DNA of 64,000 nucleotides from G965216905 sp965216905 (GTDB taxonomy: Bacteria; Actinomycetota; Acidimicrobiia; Spongiisociales; ZC4RG35). Positions 1 through 12,700 of this stretch are shown piece after piece. The stretch spans positions 744,001 to 808,000 of the forward strand of contig OZ244213.1 in the NCBI GenBank assembly GCA_965216905.1, read 5' to 3'. The number at the start of each line of letters is the position of its first letter. The first letter of the stretch is position 1. Under the pieces are notes generated by a model. It was not told the origin of the DNA. It did not search any database and saw only the letters and a list, made by a program, of their open reading frames with translations. A program made the translations under genes and the position numbers.

Positions 1-1607
1 GGCGCGGCCGGCAACTCACCCCAGGCGTCGGCCAACGACTCGTCCGGTGACGAGATCGACACGCGACCCGGAAGCAGCGTCGGCGCCAGTCCCATGTCGA
101 GGGCGCCGTAGACGTTCGAGCGGCGGACCAGCGGCAGGACCTTGGAATCGGGCAGCGATCGCACGTGGGCGGCCACGGCCTCCGACAGACGCGGATCCTC
201 GGTCGACCCGGTGCGCCCGACCAGCGCGACGACGTTTCCGGCATCCAGGAGCGCCGCCGCCTCGTCGTACGGCCGTGCGCCGGACTTCAGCCGGCTGAGA
301 ACTTGGGCGCCGGAGCCGGGCCGGTAGGTGAACGCGTGAGTGGCACGGTCATCCAATCCGGTCCGGCGCGGATGGATGACGATCAGGTTCTTGCCGAGTT
401 CCTGCGCCGCTCTCCGCACCCGCAGGTAGAGGGTCGGGTGCTCCTCTTTCAGATCTGCCGCCCACACCAGAATCGTGTCCGCGGTATCGATGTCGTTGAT
501 CACCGCCCGATCTGCGGTGGCGGCCAGGAACCGAGGATCGATGCCATCAGCGAGCTGTGCATCGACCGAGTTCGAGCCGATCACCGATCGCATGAACTTC
601 GACAACGCATAGGCGTCCTCATTCGTACCCCTCGCCCCCCCGATGGCACCCACGGCGGCTCCTCCGAACTCTTCGATGAGGGCGGAGAGCTGCGAGCCGA
701 TCCGTTCGATGGCAACGGACCAGGAGACCGGAACCAGCTGCCCGGTCGTGTCGCGGATCATCGGATCGGCGAGCCGCTCGTCGGACCGCAGGTACTCGTG
801 CCCGAACCGGCAGCGATCAGAGAGCCAGCCGTGATTGGTGGCATCCGAGTCGACACCCACGAAGCGGAGCACCTCGTTCTGGCTCACGTGGACGGCGATG
901 CGGTCACCGGAGGTGCAGTGCACGCACGTCGACTCGACCGACGTCAGATCCCACGGCCGCGCCCGGAACCGATACGTGGTGGCGGTCAAGGCGCCGACGG
1001 GGCAGATCTGAACGGTGTTCCCCGAGAAGTACGAGGAGAATGGGAGGTCCGGGAACGTGTTGACTTGGGTGGCGTTGCCGCGGTCCTTGAACTCGATCAG
1101 TGGGTCGCCTGATATCTCGTCGGAGAAGCGAGTGCAGCGGGCACACAGGATGCACCGCTCGCGATCGAGGAGCACCAGGTCCGAGATCGGGATCGGCTTC
1201 TCGTAGTGGCGCTTCTCCTCGACGAATCGGCTCTCACCCGGCCCATAGGCGAAGGCCTGGTCCTGGAGTGGACACTCCCCGCCCTTGTCGCAGACCGGAC
1301 AGTCGAGGGGATGGTTGGCCAGCAGGAACTCCAGGATGCCTTCCTGAGCCTTCTTGACGGTGTCGTTCTTGGTGTCGACCACCATTCCGTCGTTCACCGG
1401 GTTGGTACAGGCGGTGACCATCAGCGGTCCCCGAGGCGTCTCGATCTCGACGAGGCACATCCGGCACATGCCGACGGGGTTCATCCGGGGATGCCAGCAG
1501 AACCGGGGGATGTAGGTGCCGTTGTCCTGAGCGGCCTTGATCAACAGCTCGCCCTTGTCCGCTTCGATCTGCTTTCCGTCGATGGTGACAATGACCCGCT
1601 CCGTCAT
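1..1607 (-). CDS. nuoG: NADH-quinone oxidoreductase subunit G (partial, 3' end outside window)
   Basis: About 535 N-terminal codons are present; the gene runs off the left edge. The N-terminus is a [2Fe-2S] ferredoxin domain (FCWHP...GMCRMC, residues about 35-50), followed by the His-Cys region (HPLDCPVCDKGGECPLQD, near residue 100) and a second cluster (CILCARC). A molybdopterin-oxidoreductase-like segment follows (CVHCTSGDRIAVHV). NuoG carries electrons through the peripheral arm of complex I. The ATG overlaps the nuoF stop by 4 bp (ATGA), so it is translationally coupled in a nuoEFG unit. The rest of the operon lies outside the window. Confidence 0.95.
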   Translation of the reverse strand, partial: MTERVIVTIDGKQIEADKGELLIKAAQDNGTYIPRFCWHPRMNPVGMCRMCLVEIETPRGPLMVTACTNPVNDGMVVDTKNDTVKKAQEGILEFLLANHPLDCPVCDKGGECPLQDQAFAYGPGESRFVEEKRHYEKPIPISDLVLLDRERCILCARCTRFSDEISGDPLIEFKDRGNATQVNTFPDLPFSSYFSGNTVQICPVGALTATTYRFRARPWDLTSVESTCVHCTSGDRIAVHVSQNEVLRFVGVDSDATNHGWLSDRCRFGHEYLRSDERLADPMIRDTTGQLVPVSWSVAIERIGSQLSALIEEFGGAAVGAIGGARGTNEDAYALSKFMRSVIGSNSVDAQLADGIDPRFLAATADRAVINDIDTADTILVWAADLKEEHPTLYLRVRRAAQELGKNLIVIHPRRTGLDDRATHAFTYRPGSGAQVLSRLKSGARPYDEAAALLDAGNVVALVGRTGSTEDPRLSEAVAAHVRSLPDSKVLPLVRRSNVYGALDMGLAPTLLPGRVSISSPDESLADAWGELPAA

Positions 1608-2953
1608 GCGTGCGCTCCTTCGCCCAACGGTGCCGCGGCAAACGGGCAGCCACCGCCGGTGATGTGCTCCATCACCTCTTCCCGGAAATGGCGCGTGATG
1701 GACAGAATCGGAGAGACGGCCGACGGCCCGAGCGGGCAGATCGTGGTCATCTTCGGAGGCCAGGCGAGGCCGACGGAGATGTTGTCGGAGACGTCGAGGA
1801 TCAGGTCGACGTCGATCTCGCGTCCCTGCCCGGATTCGATCCGGCGGAGGATCATCTCCATCCACGTCGTTCCCTCCCGACATGGCGTGCACTGGCCACA
1901 GGACTCATGCGCGAAGAACCGGACCACCCGCTCGGCGGCTCGCACCACACAGGTGGTGTCATCCATGACCACTACGGCTCCGGAGCCCAGCATCGAGCCT
2001 GCCTTCCCGGTCGCGTCCTTGGTGATGACGAGGTCGAGGTGCTCCTCGGGCACGAACCATGGCGCCGACGCGCCGCCGGGGATCCACATCTTCAGGTCAC
2101 GCCCGTCTCGAACTCCACCGGCGACGTCGTAGATCAGTTCCCGCCAGGTGATGCCGTGAGGCAATTCGTAGTTGCCCGGACGCTCGACGTGACCAGAGAC
2201 CGAGAAGAGGAAGGTCCCCGTGTCGGATTCGTGCCCCAACGCGGCGTAGTCCTCGGCCCCCATCGCCAAGATGTGAGGGAGGTTGGACACCGTCTCGACG
2301 TTGTTGACGATCGTGGGCTTCATGTACAAGCCCTTGGCGGCCGGAAAGTACGGCGGCTTCAGACGCGGCTCACCGCGCTGGCCCTCCAGCGAGTTGATCA
2401 GGGCGGTCTCCTCGCCACAGATGTAGGCACCACCGCCCAGGTGGACGGTGACATCGAGGTCGAACTCGCTCCCGAAGATGCCCTGCCCCAGATAGCCCTT
2501 CTCGTAAGCGGCGTCGACCGCCTGCTGGACGCGACGCGCCGGCTTCGGATACTCGCCCCGGATGTAGACGAACGCATGATGTGCTTCGTTGGCGATCGCG
2601 GTGATGATCACGCCTTCGAGCATCTGGTGAGGATCCCGCTCGAGAAGCTGTCGATCCTTGAATGTTCCCGGCTCGGATTCGTCGCCGTTGATCACCACAT
2701 AGGAGGGACGAACGGGCGCCAGGAACGACCACTTCATCCCGGCCGAGAACGCCGCGCCGCCGCGACCCAACAGACCCGACGCCTTGACCAACTCCACCAG
2801 GTCGTCGCGGGTCATCCCGGTGGCTCGGCGCGCCTGCTCGTATCCGCCGGTCGCCTCGTACCGGTCCATGGTGTGGGAGTCGCTCGGATGCTCCTGCATG
2901 CGAGTCGTGATGAGCGCAGGACCCCATGTTCGGTCGGGTTGGGTCTTGGCCAT
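1604..2953 (-). CDS. nuoF: NADH-quinone oxidoreductase subunit F
   Basis: 449 residues, the normal length. NuoF binds NADH and FMN and passes electrons to cluster N3. Visible signatures are LLGRGGAAFSAG (NADH/FMN-binding glycine-rich loop, near residue 75), ICGEETALINSLEG, and the C-terminal cluster motif SCGQCTPCREG. The start overlaps the nuoE stop by one base (TGATG) and the end overlaps nuoG by 4 bp, indicating one polycistronic unit. A short non-conserved N-terminal extension precedes the conserved part, so translation could begin slightly later. Confidence 0.97.
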   Translation of the reverse strand: MAKTQPDRTWGPALITTRMQEHPSDSHTMDRYEATGGYEQARRATGMTRDDLVELVKASGLLGRGGAAFSAGMKWSFLAPVRPSYVVINGDESEPGTFKDRQLLERDPHQMLEGVIITAIANEAHHAFVYIRGEYPKPARRVQQAVDAAYEKGYLGQGIFGSEFDLDVTVHLGGGAYICGEETALINSLEGQRGEPRLKPPYFPAAKGLYMKPTIVNNVETVSNLPHILAMGAEDYAALGHESDTGTFLFSVSGHVERPGNYELPHGITWRELIYDVAGGVRDGRDLKMWIPGGASAPWFVPEEHLDLVITKDATGKAGSMLGSGAVVVMDDTTCVVRAAERVVRFFAHESCGQCTPCREGTTWMEMILRRIESGQGREIDVDLILDVSDNISVGLAWPPKMTTICPLGPSAVSPILSITRHFREEVMEHITGGGCPFAAAPLGEGAHA

Positions 2954-3609
2954 CAGCCGTCCTCCCGTCCAGCGGTGCCGTAGGGACCGAAGGCCGGAAA
3001 CGGTCCGGTGGCGCCTTCCATCTCGCGAATCGCCCAGTCGAAGCTCCGAACCCCTCCGAACAGCTCTTGCATCTCATCGGCATTCACGACCGGTGGCTTC
3101 GCCTTGCGAAGCCACCGGACCAGCTCCCGGGCAGCAGCCGGGGTGATCCCTTCGATCAGTTCGTAGTTGACCTGGACGGCGGGCGCACCGCCGCACGCAC
3201 CGATGCACTCTGCGTGCTCGACCGAAATCTCACCTTCGGCGTCGGTCTCTCCGTGGGGAACGCCCGACTCGTCCTCGACGGCGTGAAGGACATCGTCGCC
3301 GCCGAGGAGCATGCAGGAGATAGACGTGCAGCATGAGATCAGATACGTGCCGGTCCGTTCCCGCTTGAACATCGTGTAGAAGGAGGCCACCGACTGCACC
3401 TGGGCCGGGGTGATGCCGGTGAGTTGGGCAACCTTGGCCATTCCGGCCTCGGTCAGCCATCCTTCCTCGGCCATCGCCAGGTACAGCAAGGGCATGACGG
3501 CCGAGCGCTTCTGCGGGTAGCGGCCCAGCAGTGCATGAGCACGCTCTTCGGTCTCGGGTGACCAGACGGCGATCGGGGCTTGGTCCTGGCTCGGAGCGGT
3601 GTCACTCAT
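2953..3609 (-). CDS. nuoE: NADH-quinone oxidoreductase subunit E
   Basis: 218 residues. This is a thioredoxin-fold [2Fe-2S] (N1a) subunit of complex I. It contains the conserved ASFYTMF segment and cluster cysteines in SCCTSISC and ECIGACGGAP. The ATG at 3609 was chosen because it begins MSDTAPSQ, just before the conserved region, and because a good -10 box (TACTAT, 3620-3625) lies 10 nt upstream. A longer in-frame extension reaches into the intergenic region and looks non-coding. Its own promoter makes nuoEFG independent of the giant gene that ends at 3734. Confidence 0.95.
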   Translation of the reverse strand: MSDTAPSQDQAPIAVWSPETEERAHALLGRYPQKRSAVMPLLYLAMAEEGWLTEAGMAKVAQLTGITPAQVQSVASFYTMFKRERTGTYLISCCTSISCMLLGGDDVLHAVEDESGVPHGETDAEGEISVEHAECIGACGGAPAVQVNYELIEGITPAAARELVRWLRKAKPPVVNADEMQELFGGVRSFDWAIREMEGATGPFPAFGPYGTAGREDG

Positions 3610-3619
3610 CGGTCTCGGG

Positions 3620-3625
3620 ATAGTA
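3620..3625 (-). promoter_or_regulatory. putative -10 box for nuoEFG
   Basis: TACTAT on the minus strand, 10 nt before the nuoE ATG. No strong -35 is visible. It implies a very short leader and a separate transcription unit for nuoEFG, downstream of the giant surface-protein gene. Confidence 0.5.
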
Positions 3626-3733
3626 GGAGCCGCGGCCCATCCGATCGAAAACAGCCGCCCGGTTTCGACTCCCGCCGAACTCGCTGCTCTCCACGAAGGC
3701 GACGACCCACAGTGCGCCGGCGCGCCGGTCGAC

Positions 3734-6700
3734 CTACACCATCGCCAGGTCGGCGGCCAGAGGGTTGACGACGCCCCGCCGGAGCAAGGCCACCAACCGA
3801 GCGCCACCGTCGGGCAATCGATCGAACGCCAGGACCCACCCGTCTTCGACCGTCCCGAGCGCAATCGTCTCGAAGTTCACGAACTGCGCCATGACCTCCC
3901 CATCCAACGGGTGCGGCTCCCCGGCGTCCGGGGCGGTGTTTCGCAGCGCCGTCAGCACCGACTGAATCACCATCTGGGAGAAGGTGCCGAAGGTGTTCGG
4001 CTCCAGGCTGTGCGGGCTCCACCATGCGTACTCGCTCGGGTCCTTGACCGCTTCGGACACCGCTCGGCGTGGGATCATGAACGGGCGGGCATGATGTGCC
4101 ACGTGCAGGCCGCGGTCGGACACCACCGCCTCCAGGGGGCCCGGATCGGTGGGCGACTGGGCGATTCGCTCCAGCGTGGAGAGCACGTGCACCATGTCGA
4201 TCGGCTCGTCGGCGTCGAGCGACAGATGACGGGCCTCCACCCACCCGGTCGTGTCCTGGTCCACCGCGACCTCGACCCATCCGATGCCGGCCGTCTGTCG
4301 GGCCGAGCCGGTGCCTTCCAGCCCTCGGTGGTCGGCGTCGAGTCGGGCGACGACCGTGCCGGCGTGGTCCGGTCGGTCGTAGACGTGCAGTTTCTCGTCC
4401 GCCGAGACCAGCACGGCGTTCCACTTCCGGGGCGGCGTATCGGCCAGCGGCAGCGGCGCGTGGCCGAGTTCCAGGTGGAGTTTCCGTGAGAAGAGCAGCG
4501 ATCCGGCGGCCAGGAGAAGCAGCAAGAAGATCGGGGCCCTCATCGTCCACGCCGCCGTCAACGCGTCGGCCACGACCGGGAAGAGCACGTTCACGAGGAA
4601 CGGTCGGATACCCTCCTCGGTGTCCTGATCGGCCGGCGCTTCGGCCACGTCGTCGACGTCGGTGTTGGACAGGACATCCACCGAGACCGATGCCTTGCCG
4701 ACGACGACCTCGATCACGGCCAGGCCGACCCCGCGCAGACCGCTCTCGTCGGTGGCGACGATGTCGAAGGACGCCGTGCCTTCGAAGCCGGCCTCGGAAG
4801 TGAACAGCAGGGCATTGCCGACCACCTCGACCACCGCCTGCTCGACCCCCTCGACGGTCACGTCGTAGGGGTCACCGTCGGGTTCGACGATGGGTGGAAG
4901 TGGGAGTTCCAAGGTGTCACCGGCCGGAACCTGAGCGTTGACCGACCCCACGATCGGAGCGTCGTTCACCGGCCTGACCACCACGATCATCTCGCCGGTG
5001 GTGAACCCTCCTCTTCCATCGGAGAGCGAGTAGGCAAGGCGTTGCGTGCCGTTCCAGTCCTTGGCCGGACGGAAGACGAAGGTGTTCTGACCCGCTGCCA
5101 CGATCGTGCCGTCGCGGACTCCCGGAAGGATCTGAACCGACAGATCATCTCCGTCGGGATCGCTGTCGTTGGCGGCCGGCTCGAGGAAGAAGCTGCCGTC
5201 CTCGAAACCCTCGTACCGGTCGGTCACGGCCACCGGTGGACGGTTCCCGGCGTTCGGGTCGAAGACCACGATGGTCAGTGTCCCGGTCCCGGCCAGCCCG
5301 GTCTCGTCGGTTGCAGTCACGGTGACGCGGAGGCTGCCGCCGAGTTCGGGCAGGGTGCCGGAGAAGATCTGCCCGGACGTGCGCCCGATGCTCCAGCCGT
5401 CGCCGGGGGCCATCGACCACGTCACCGAATCGCCGTTGGCGTCGGAGGCGGCCATCGAACCGACCACGGTTCCGAGGGCGGTCCCGAGCGGCACCTCTAT
5501 CGTCCGGTTCGACACGATCGGAGCCCGGGGCCCGAGAAAGACCGTGATCCGGTTCGTCACGAGCACGGCACCGCCGTCACCATCGGAGACCCGGACCGGC
5601 AGATTTATCGTCGAGCCGGGCCGAACTGCGCCGACCAGGCGGATCTCGCCAGTTGAGCGATCGACCGAGAAGTACTGGTTACCGCCGTCGAATGTCAACG
5701 TGGCCGAATCCACGTCGGAGGCGACCACTCGACCGATCGCCGTCCCCTCGAGGGTGGTGTCCGGGATGCTGGTCGTCAGCGGTGTTGCCACCGGCAAGTC
5801 GTTCACGGCGGTCACGTTGACGGTGATGTAGGCGGTCGCCTGGGACGTGCCATCGGAGATGGTGTACGGGAAACTCACCGTTCCGAAGAAGTCGGGCTTC
5901 GGCGTCACCCGAACGCTGGTACCGGAGGCGACGATCGCCGTGCTGATGTTCGCCGCCGAACCGACGCGAATGATCTTGAGTGCATCGAGATCGGTGTCGT
6001 CGTCGTTCGCCAACGCGGTGACGAACACGGGAGTGTCTTCGGCGGTCGTGATCAGATCGTCATTGGCGATGGGGCGGTCGTTGACCCGGCCGACCGTCAC
6101 CGTCACGGTGGCAGTCGTCGTCTCCACGCCGTCCGACACCGTGTAGGAGAATGAATCCGAGCCGTTGAAGTCGGCGTCGGGGATGTAGGTGATCGTGCCG
6201 TTCGGGTTGATCGTCGCAGTGCCGTGGCGTGGCTGATCCACCAACACGACGGTCAGTGTCTCACCGTCGACCTCCTGGTCGTTGGCGAGGACGTTCACCG
6301 TGACACGCTGATCCTCACTCACCGTGACAGAGTCAGCCTGGGGTTGCGGTGCGTCCTGGACCGCCAGCACGTCGACCGTGACGGTTGCGATGTCGGTGAG
6401 GGCGCCGTCGGAGACGGTGTAGGTGAATGAGTCGGGCCCGAAGTAGTCGGCGTGCGGGACGTAGGTGATCATCCCGCCGGCCGTGATCGTGGCCACACCA
6501 TGCAGCGGAGTCGAGACGGCGATCACCGAGAGTGGGTCACCGTCCGCGTCGGTGTCGTTCGGCGTGACGGGATCGAAGGTCAGGCTCGTGTCCTCGTCGA
6601 GCGTTATCGAATCGTCCACTGCGTCGGGAACGGCATTGTTGACGCCGACGGTGACCAGCGCAGTTGCCGCGCCTCCCTGGCCGTCGACGACCTCATAGGT

Positions 6701-9700
6701 GAACTGCTCGATACCGACCCAATCGGTATCGGGCGTGTAGGTGATGGTTCCATCGCCATTGTCGATGACGGAGCCGTTCGTCGGAGAGCCGAGCATCCCG
6801 ACCGACAACGGGTCGGCATCCACATCGGAGTCATTCGACAGCACGGCGATGACCAGCGCCTGGTTCCAGGACATCGACGTCGTGTCGTCGAGTGCGACCG
6901 GATCGTCGTTCACCGGATTGACCGTGACCACCGCGGTGCCCGTGTCCGTCAAAGATCCATCGGAGACGACGTAGGTGAAGCTGTCCGCTCCATTGGCGTC
7001 CGGGTCCGGGGTGTAGGTGACCGTGCCGTCACCGTTGTCGACCACTGAACCGAACGAACCTTGCGCAACCAAACTCACCACCAGGGTGTCCAGGTCGACG
7101 TCGGTGTCGTTGGCCAGCACGCCGATCGCAATCGGGGTGTCCTCGTCGGTGGCGGCGGCGTCGTCGGCCGCCACCGGCGCATCGTTGACCGCCGTCACCG
7201 TGATGGTGACCGTGGCGGAATCGGTGAGAGAGCCGTCGGTGACGGTGTAGGTGTAGGTGTCGGTGCCGTTGAAATCGGCGTCGGGGGTGTAGGTGACGGT
7301 GCCGTCGCCGTTGTCGACCACCGTGCCGTTGGCACCCTGGGTCACCGACAACACGCTGATCGAACTGTCGATGTCCACATCGTTGGCGAGCACGTCATGG
7401 GTGACCGCCGTGTCCTCCGGCGTCGAGTCGGCGTCATCGGCCGCCACCGGCGCATCGTTCACCGCCGTCACCGTCACCGTCACGGTGGCCGTGTCGGTCA
7501 GCGAACCGTCGGTCACGGTATAGGTGTAGGTGTCGGTGCCGTTCCAATCGGCGTCGGGCGTGTAGGTGACCGTCCCGTCACCGTTGTCGACCACCGTGCC
7601 ATTCGCACCCTGGGTCACCGAATCGACCGTGATAGAACTGTCCACGTCCGAGTCGTTCGCCAGCACATCCACCGTCGAGGAGCCGTCCTCGGCAATGGTG
7701 TCGGCATCATCGGCCGCCACCGGTGCATCGTTCACCGGCGTCACCGTCACCGTCACCGTGGCCGTGTCGATGAGAGAGCCATCCGTGACCGTATAGGTGT
7801 AGGTGTCGGTCCCGTTCCAATCCGCATCCGGGGTGTAGGTGACGGTGCCGTCGCCGTTGTCGACCACCGTGCCATTCGCACCCTGGGTCACCGAATCGCA
7901 CACTGATGGTGCTGTCCACATCGACATCGTTGGCCAGCACATCCACCGTCGACACGCCGTCCTCGGCGATCGTGTCCGCATCATCGGCCGCCACCGGCGC
8001 ATCGTTCACCGCCGTCACGGTGATGGTGACGGTGGCCGTGTCGATCAGCGAGCCGTCGGTGACCGTATAGGTGTAGATGTCGGTCCCGTTCCAATCCGCA
8101 TCCGGGGTGTAGGTGACGGTCCCGTCACCGTTGTCGGTCACCGTGCCGTTGGCACCCTGGGTCACCGAATCAATCGTGATGGTGCTGTCCACATCGACGT
8201 CGTTGGCCAGCACATCCACCGTCGACACGCCGTCCTCGGCAATCGCATCGGCATCATCGGCCGCCACCGGCGCATCGTTCACCGCCGTCACCGTGATGGT
8301 CACGGTGGCGGTATCGGTCAGCGAGCCGTCGGTGACCGTATAGGTGTAGGTGTCGGTCCCGTTCCAATCCGCATCCGGGGTATACGTGACCGTCCCATCA
8401 CCGTTGTCGGTCACCGTGCCATTCGCACCCTGGGTCACCGACAACACGCTGATCGAACTGTCGATGTCCACATCGTTGGCCAGCACATCCACCGTCGAGG
8501 AGCCGTCCTCGGCAATGGTGTCGGAATCGTCGGCGGCCACCGGTGCATCGTTGACCGCCGTCACCGTGATGGTGACCGTGGCGGTATCGGTCAGCGAACC
8601 GTCCGTCACCGTGTAGGTGTAGGTGTCGGTGCCGTTCCAATCCGCATCCGGTGTGTACGTCACGGTCCCGTCACCGTTGTCGACCACGGTGCCGTTGGCA
8701 CCGTGCGTCACCGACAGCACCGACAGGGTGTCCCCATCCACATCCGAATCGTTGGCCAGCACATCCACCGTCGAGGCACCATCCTCGGCGATCGTGTCAG
8801 CATCATCGGCGGCGACCGGGAAGTCATTCACCGGCGTCACCGTGATGGTGACCGTGGCGGTGTCGGTCAGCGAACCATCCGTCACCGTGTAGGTGAACGA
8901 ATCGGTGCCGTTCCAATCCGCATCCGGGGTGTACGTGACCGTCCCATCACCGTTGTCCACCACCGAGCCATTCGCCCCCTGGGTCACCGACAGAACGCCG
9001 ATCACACTGTCGATGTCCACGTCGTTGGCGAGCACGTCGTGGGTGACCGCGGTGTCCTCCGACGTCGTGTCGGCGTCATCCGCGGCAACAGGCGCATCGT
9101 TCACCGCCGTCACCGTGATGGTGACCGTGGCCGTATCGGTCAACGCACCATCCGTCACCGTATAGGTGTAGGTGTCGGTCCCGTTCCAATCGGCATCCGG
9201 GGTATAGGTGACCGTCCCATCACCGTTGTCGACCACGGTGCCGTTGGCACCCTGCGTCACCGACAGCACCGACAGGGTGTCCCCATCCACATCCGAATCG
9301 TTGGCCAGCACATCCACCGTCGACACCCCATCCTCGGCAATCGTGTCCGCATCATCCTGCGCGACCGGGAAGTCATTCACCGCCGCCACCGTCACCGTCA
9401 CCGTGGCCGTGTCGGTCAACGCACCATCCGTGACCGTGTAGGTGTAGGTGTCGGTTCCGTTCCAATCCGCATCCGGGATGTAGGTGACCGTCCCATCACC
9501 GTTGTCGACCACGGTGCCGTTGGCACTCTGGGTCACCGAATCAACCGTGATCGTGCTGTCCACATCGACGTCGTTGGCCAGCACATCCACCGTCGAAACG
9601 CCATCCTCGGCAATCGCGTCGGCATCGTCGGCGGCGACCGGCGCATCGTTCACCGCCGTCACCGTCACCGTCACCGTGGCCGTGTCGGTCAACGCACCAT

Positions 9701-12700
9701 CCGTCACCGTATAGGTGTAGGTGTCGGTGCCGTTCCAATCGGCATCCGGGGTATAGGTGACCGTCCCATCACCGTTGTCGACCACGGTGCCGTTGGCAGC
9801 CTGGGTCACCGACTGCACGCTGATCGCACTGTCCACGTCGGAGTCGTTGGCCAGCACATCCACCGTCGAGGCACCATCCTCGGCAATCGAATCGGCATCA
9901 TCGGCCGCCACCGGGAAGTCGTTCACCGCCGTCACCGTGATAGTGACCGTGGCGGTGTCGGTCAGCAGGCCGTCGGTGATGGTGTACGTGAAGGTGTCGG
10001 TGCCGTTCCAATCCGCATCCGGCGTATACGTCACCGTCCCATCACCGTTGTCCACCACCGAGCCGTTCACCCCCTGGGTCAGAGAGTCGATCGACAACGG
10101 ATCGCCATCGGCATCGCTGTCGTTGGCCAGGACATCCACCGTCGACGAGCCATCCTCAGGGATCGTGTCCGCATCGTCGACGGCAACCGGTGCATCGTTG
10201 ATGGAACCCACGACCACGGTCACGGTTTCCGTGTCGGTCAGGGATCCGTCAGTGACGGTGTAGTCGAAGGTGTTGACGCCGTTGAAGTTGGTATTCGGGG
10301 TATAGGTCAGCGTTCCGTCACCGTTGTCCACGACCGAGCCGTTCGCCGGCTGAGTGAACGAATCGATTCCCAACACATCGCCGTCGACATCGGAGTCGTT
10401 GGCCAACACACTGATGACCACCGGTGTGTCCTCGTCGGTTGGGACCGTCTCGGCGGCGGCGACCGGCGCATCATTCACCGCCGTCACGGTGATGGTGACG
10501 GTGGCCGTGTCGATCAGCGAGCCGTCGGTGATGGTGTAGGTGTAGATGTCGGTCCCGTTCCAGTCCGCATCCGGGGTGTAGGTGACGGTCCCGTCGCCGT
10601 TGTCGGTCACCGTGCCGTTGGCACCCTGGGTCACCGACTGCACACTGATCGCACTGTCCACATCGACGTCGTTGGCCAGCACATCCACCGTCGACACGCC
10701 GTCCTCGGCGATCGTGTCGGCATCATCGGCGGCGACCGGCGCATCGTTCACCGCCGTCACCGTGATGGTCACGGTGGCGGTATCGGTGAGCGAGCCGTCG
10801 GTGACCGTATAGGTGTAGATGTCGGTCCCGTTCCAGTCCGCATCCGGGGTATACGTGACCGTCCCATCACCGTTGTCGACCACCGTGCCATTGGCACCCT
10901 GGGTCACCGAATCAACCGAGATCGCACTGTCGATGTCGGTGTCATTGGCCAGGACATCCACCGTCGAGGAGCCGTCCTCGGCGATCGTGTCGGCATCATC
11001 GGCCGCCACCGGCGCATCGTTCACCGCCGTCACCGTGACCGTGACGGTGGCCGTGTCGATCAGCGCACCGTCGGTGATGGTGTAGGTGAACGAATCGGTT
11101 CCGTTCCAATCCGCATCCGGGGTGTACGTCACGGTCCCGTCACCGTTGTCGAGTGCGGTCCCGTTCGATGGCTGAGTGATACCGGTGACCGACAGCACGT
11201 CACCCTCAACATCGGAGTCATTGGCCAGGACATTCACCGTCGAGGAGCCGTCCTCGGCGATCGTGTCGGCATCGTTGGTCGCAACCGGTGGGTCGTTGAC
11301 GGCCACGACCGTCACCGTCACGGTGGCGCTATCGGTCAATGCACCATCGGTCACCGTGTAGGTGAACGAATCGGTTCCGTTCCAATCCGCATCCGGGATG
11401 TACGTCACGGTCCCATCACCGTTGTCGACCACGGTGCCGTTGGCACCCTGGGTCACCGAATCGACCGTGATGGTGCTGTCCACATCGACATCGTTGGCCA
11501 GCACATCCACCGTCGAAACGCCGTCCTCGGCAATCGCATCGGCATCATCGGCCGCCACCGGCGCATCGTTCACCGCCGTCACCGTCACCGTCACGGTGGC
11601 CGTGTCGGTCAGCGAACCGTCGGTCACGGTATAGGTGTAGGTGTCGGTGCCGTTCCAATCGGCGTCGGGCGTGTAGGTGACCGTCCCGTCACCGTTGTCG
11701 ACCACCGTGCCATTCGCACCCTGGGTCACCGAATCGACCGTGATAGAACTGTCCACGTCCGAGTCGTTCGCCAGCACATCCACCGTCGAGGAGCCGTCCT
11801 CGGCAATGGTGTCGGCATCATCGGCCGCCACCGGTGCATCGTTCACCGGCGTCACCGTCACCGTCACCGTGGCCGTGTCGATGAGAGAGCCATCCGTGAC
11901 CGTATAGGTGTAGGTGTCGGTCCCGTTCCAATCGGCGTCGGGGGTGTAGGTGACCGTCCCGTCACCGTTGTCGACCACGGTGCCGTTGGCACCCTGGGTC
12001 ACCGAATCAATCGTGATGGTGCTGTCCACATCGACGTCGTTGGCCAGCACATCCACCGTCGACACGCCGTCCTCGGCAATCGCATCGGCATCATCGGCCG
12101 CCACCGGCGCATCGTTCACCGCCGTCACCGTGATGGTCACGGTGGCGGTATCGGTCAGCGAGCCGTCGGTGACCGTATAGGTGTAGGTGTCGGTCCCGTT
12201 CCAATCCGCATCCGGGGTATACGTGACCGTCCCATCACCGTTGTCGACCACCGTGCCATTCGCACCCTGGGTCACCGAATCAACACGTGATGGAACTGTC
12301 CACATCGACATCGTTGGCCAGCACATCCACCGTCGACACGCCGTCCTCGGCAATGGTGTCGGCATCATCGGCCGCCACCGGTGCATCGTTCACCGCCGTC
12401 ACCGTCATGGTCACCGTGGCGGTGTCGGTCAGCGAGCCGTCGGTGACCGTATAGGTGTAGGTGTCGGTCCCGTTCCAATCCGCATCCGGGGTGTACGTGA
12501 CGGTCCCGTCACCGTTGTCGACCACGGTGCCGTTGGCACCCTGGGTCACCGACAACACGCTGATCGAACTGTCCACATCGACATCGTTGGCCAGCACATC
12601 CACCGTCGAGGAGCCGTCCTCGGCGATCGTGTCGGAATCGTCGGCGGCCACCGGTGCATCGTTGACCGCCGTCACCGTGATGGTGACCGTGGCGGTATCG

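Noticed and set aside
3717..3728. CCGGCGCGCCGG palindrome just after the giant gene, as a terminator
   Set aside because: The perfect palindrome has only a 4-bp stem once a loop is allowed and no U tract; likely chance in GC-rich DNA.
2953..3864. NuoE reading extended upstream to 3864 (303 residues)
   Set aside because: The added 85 residues overlap the 3' end of the giant gene in another frame, are Trp/Ser-rich and non-conserved, and would include the nuoE -10 box.
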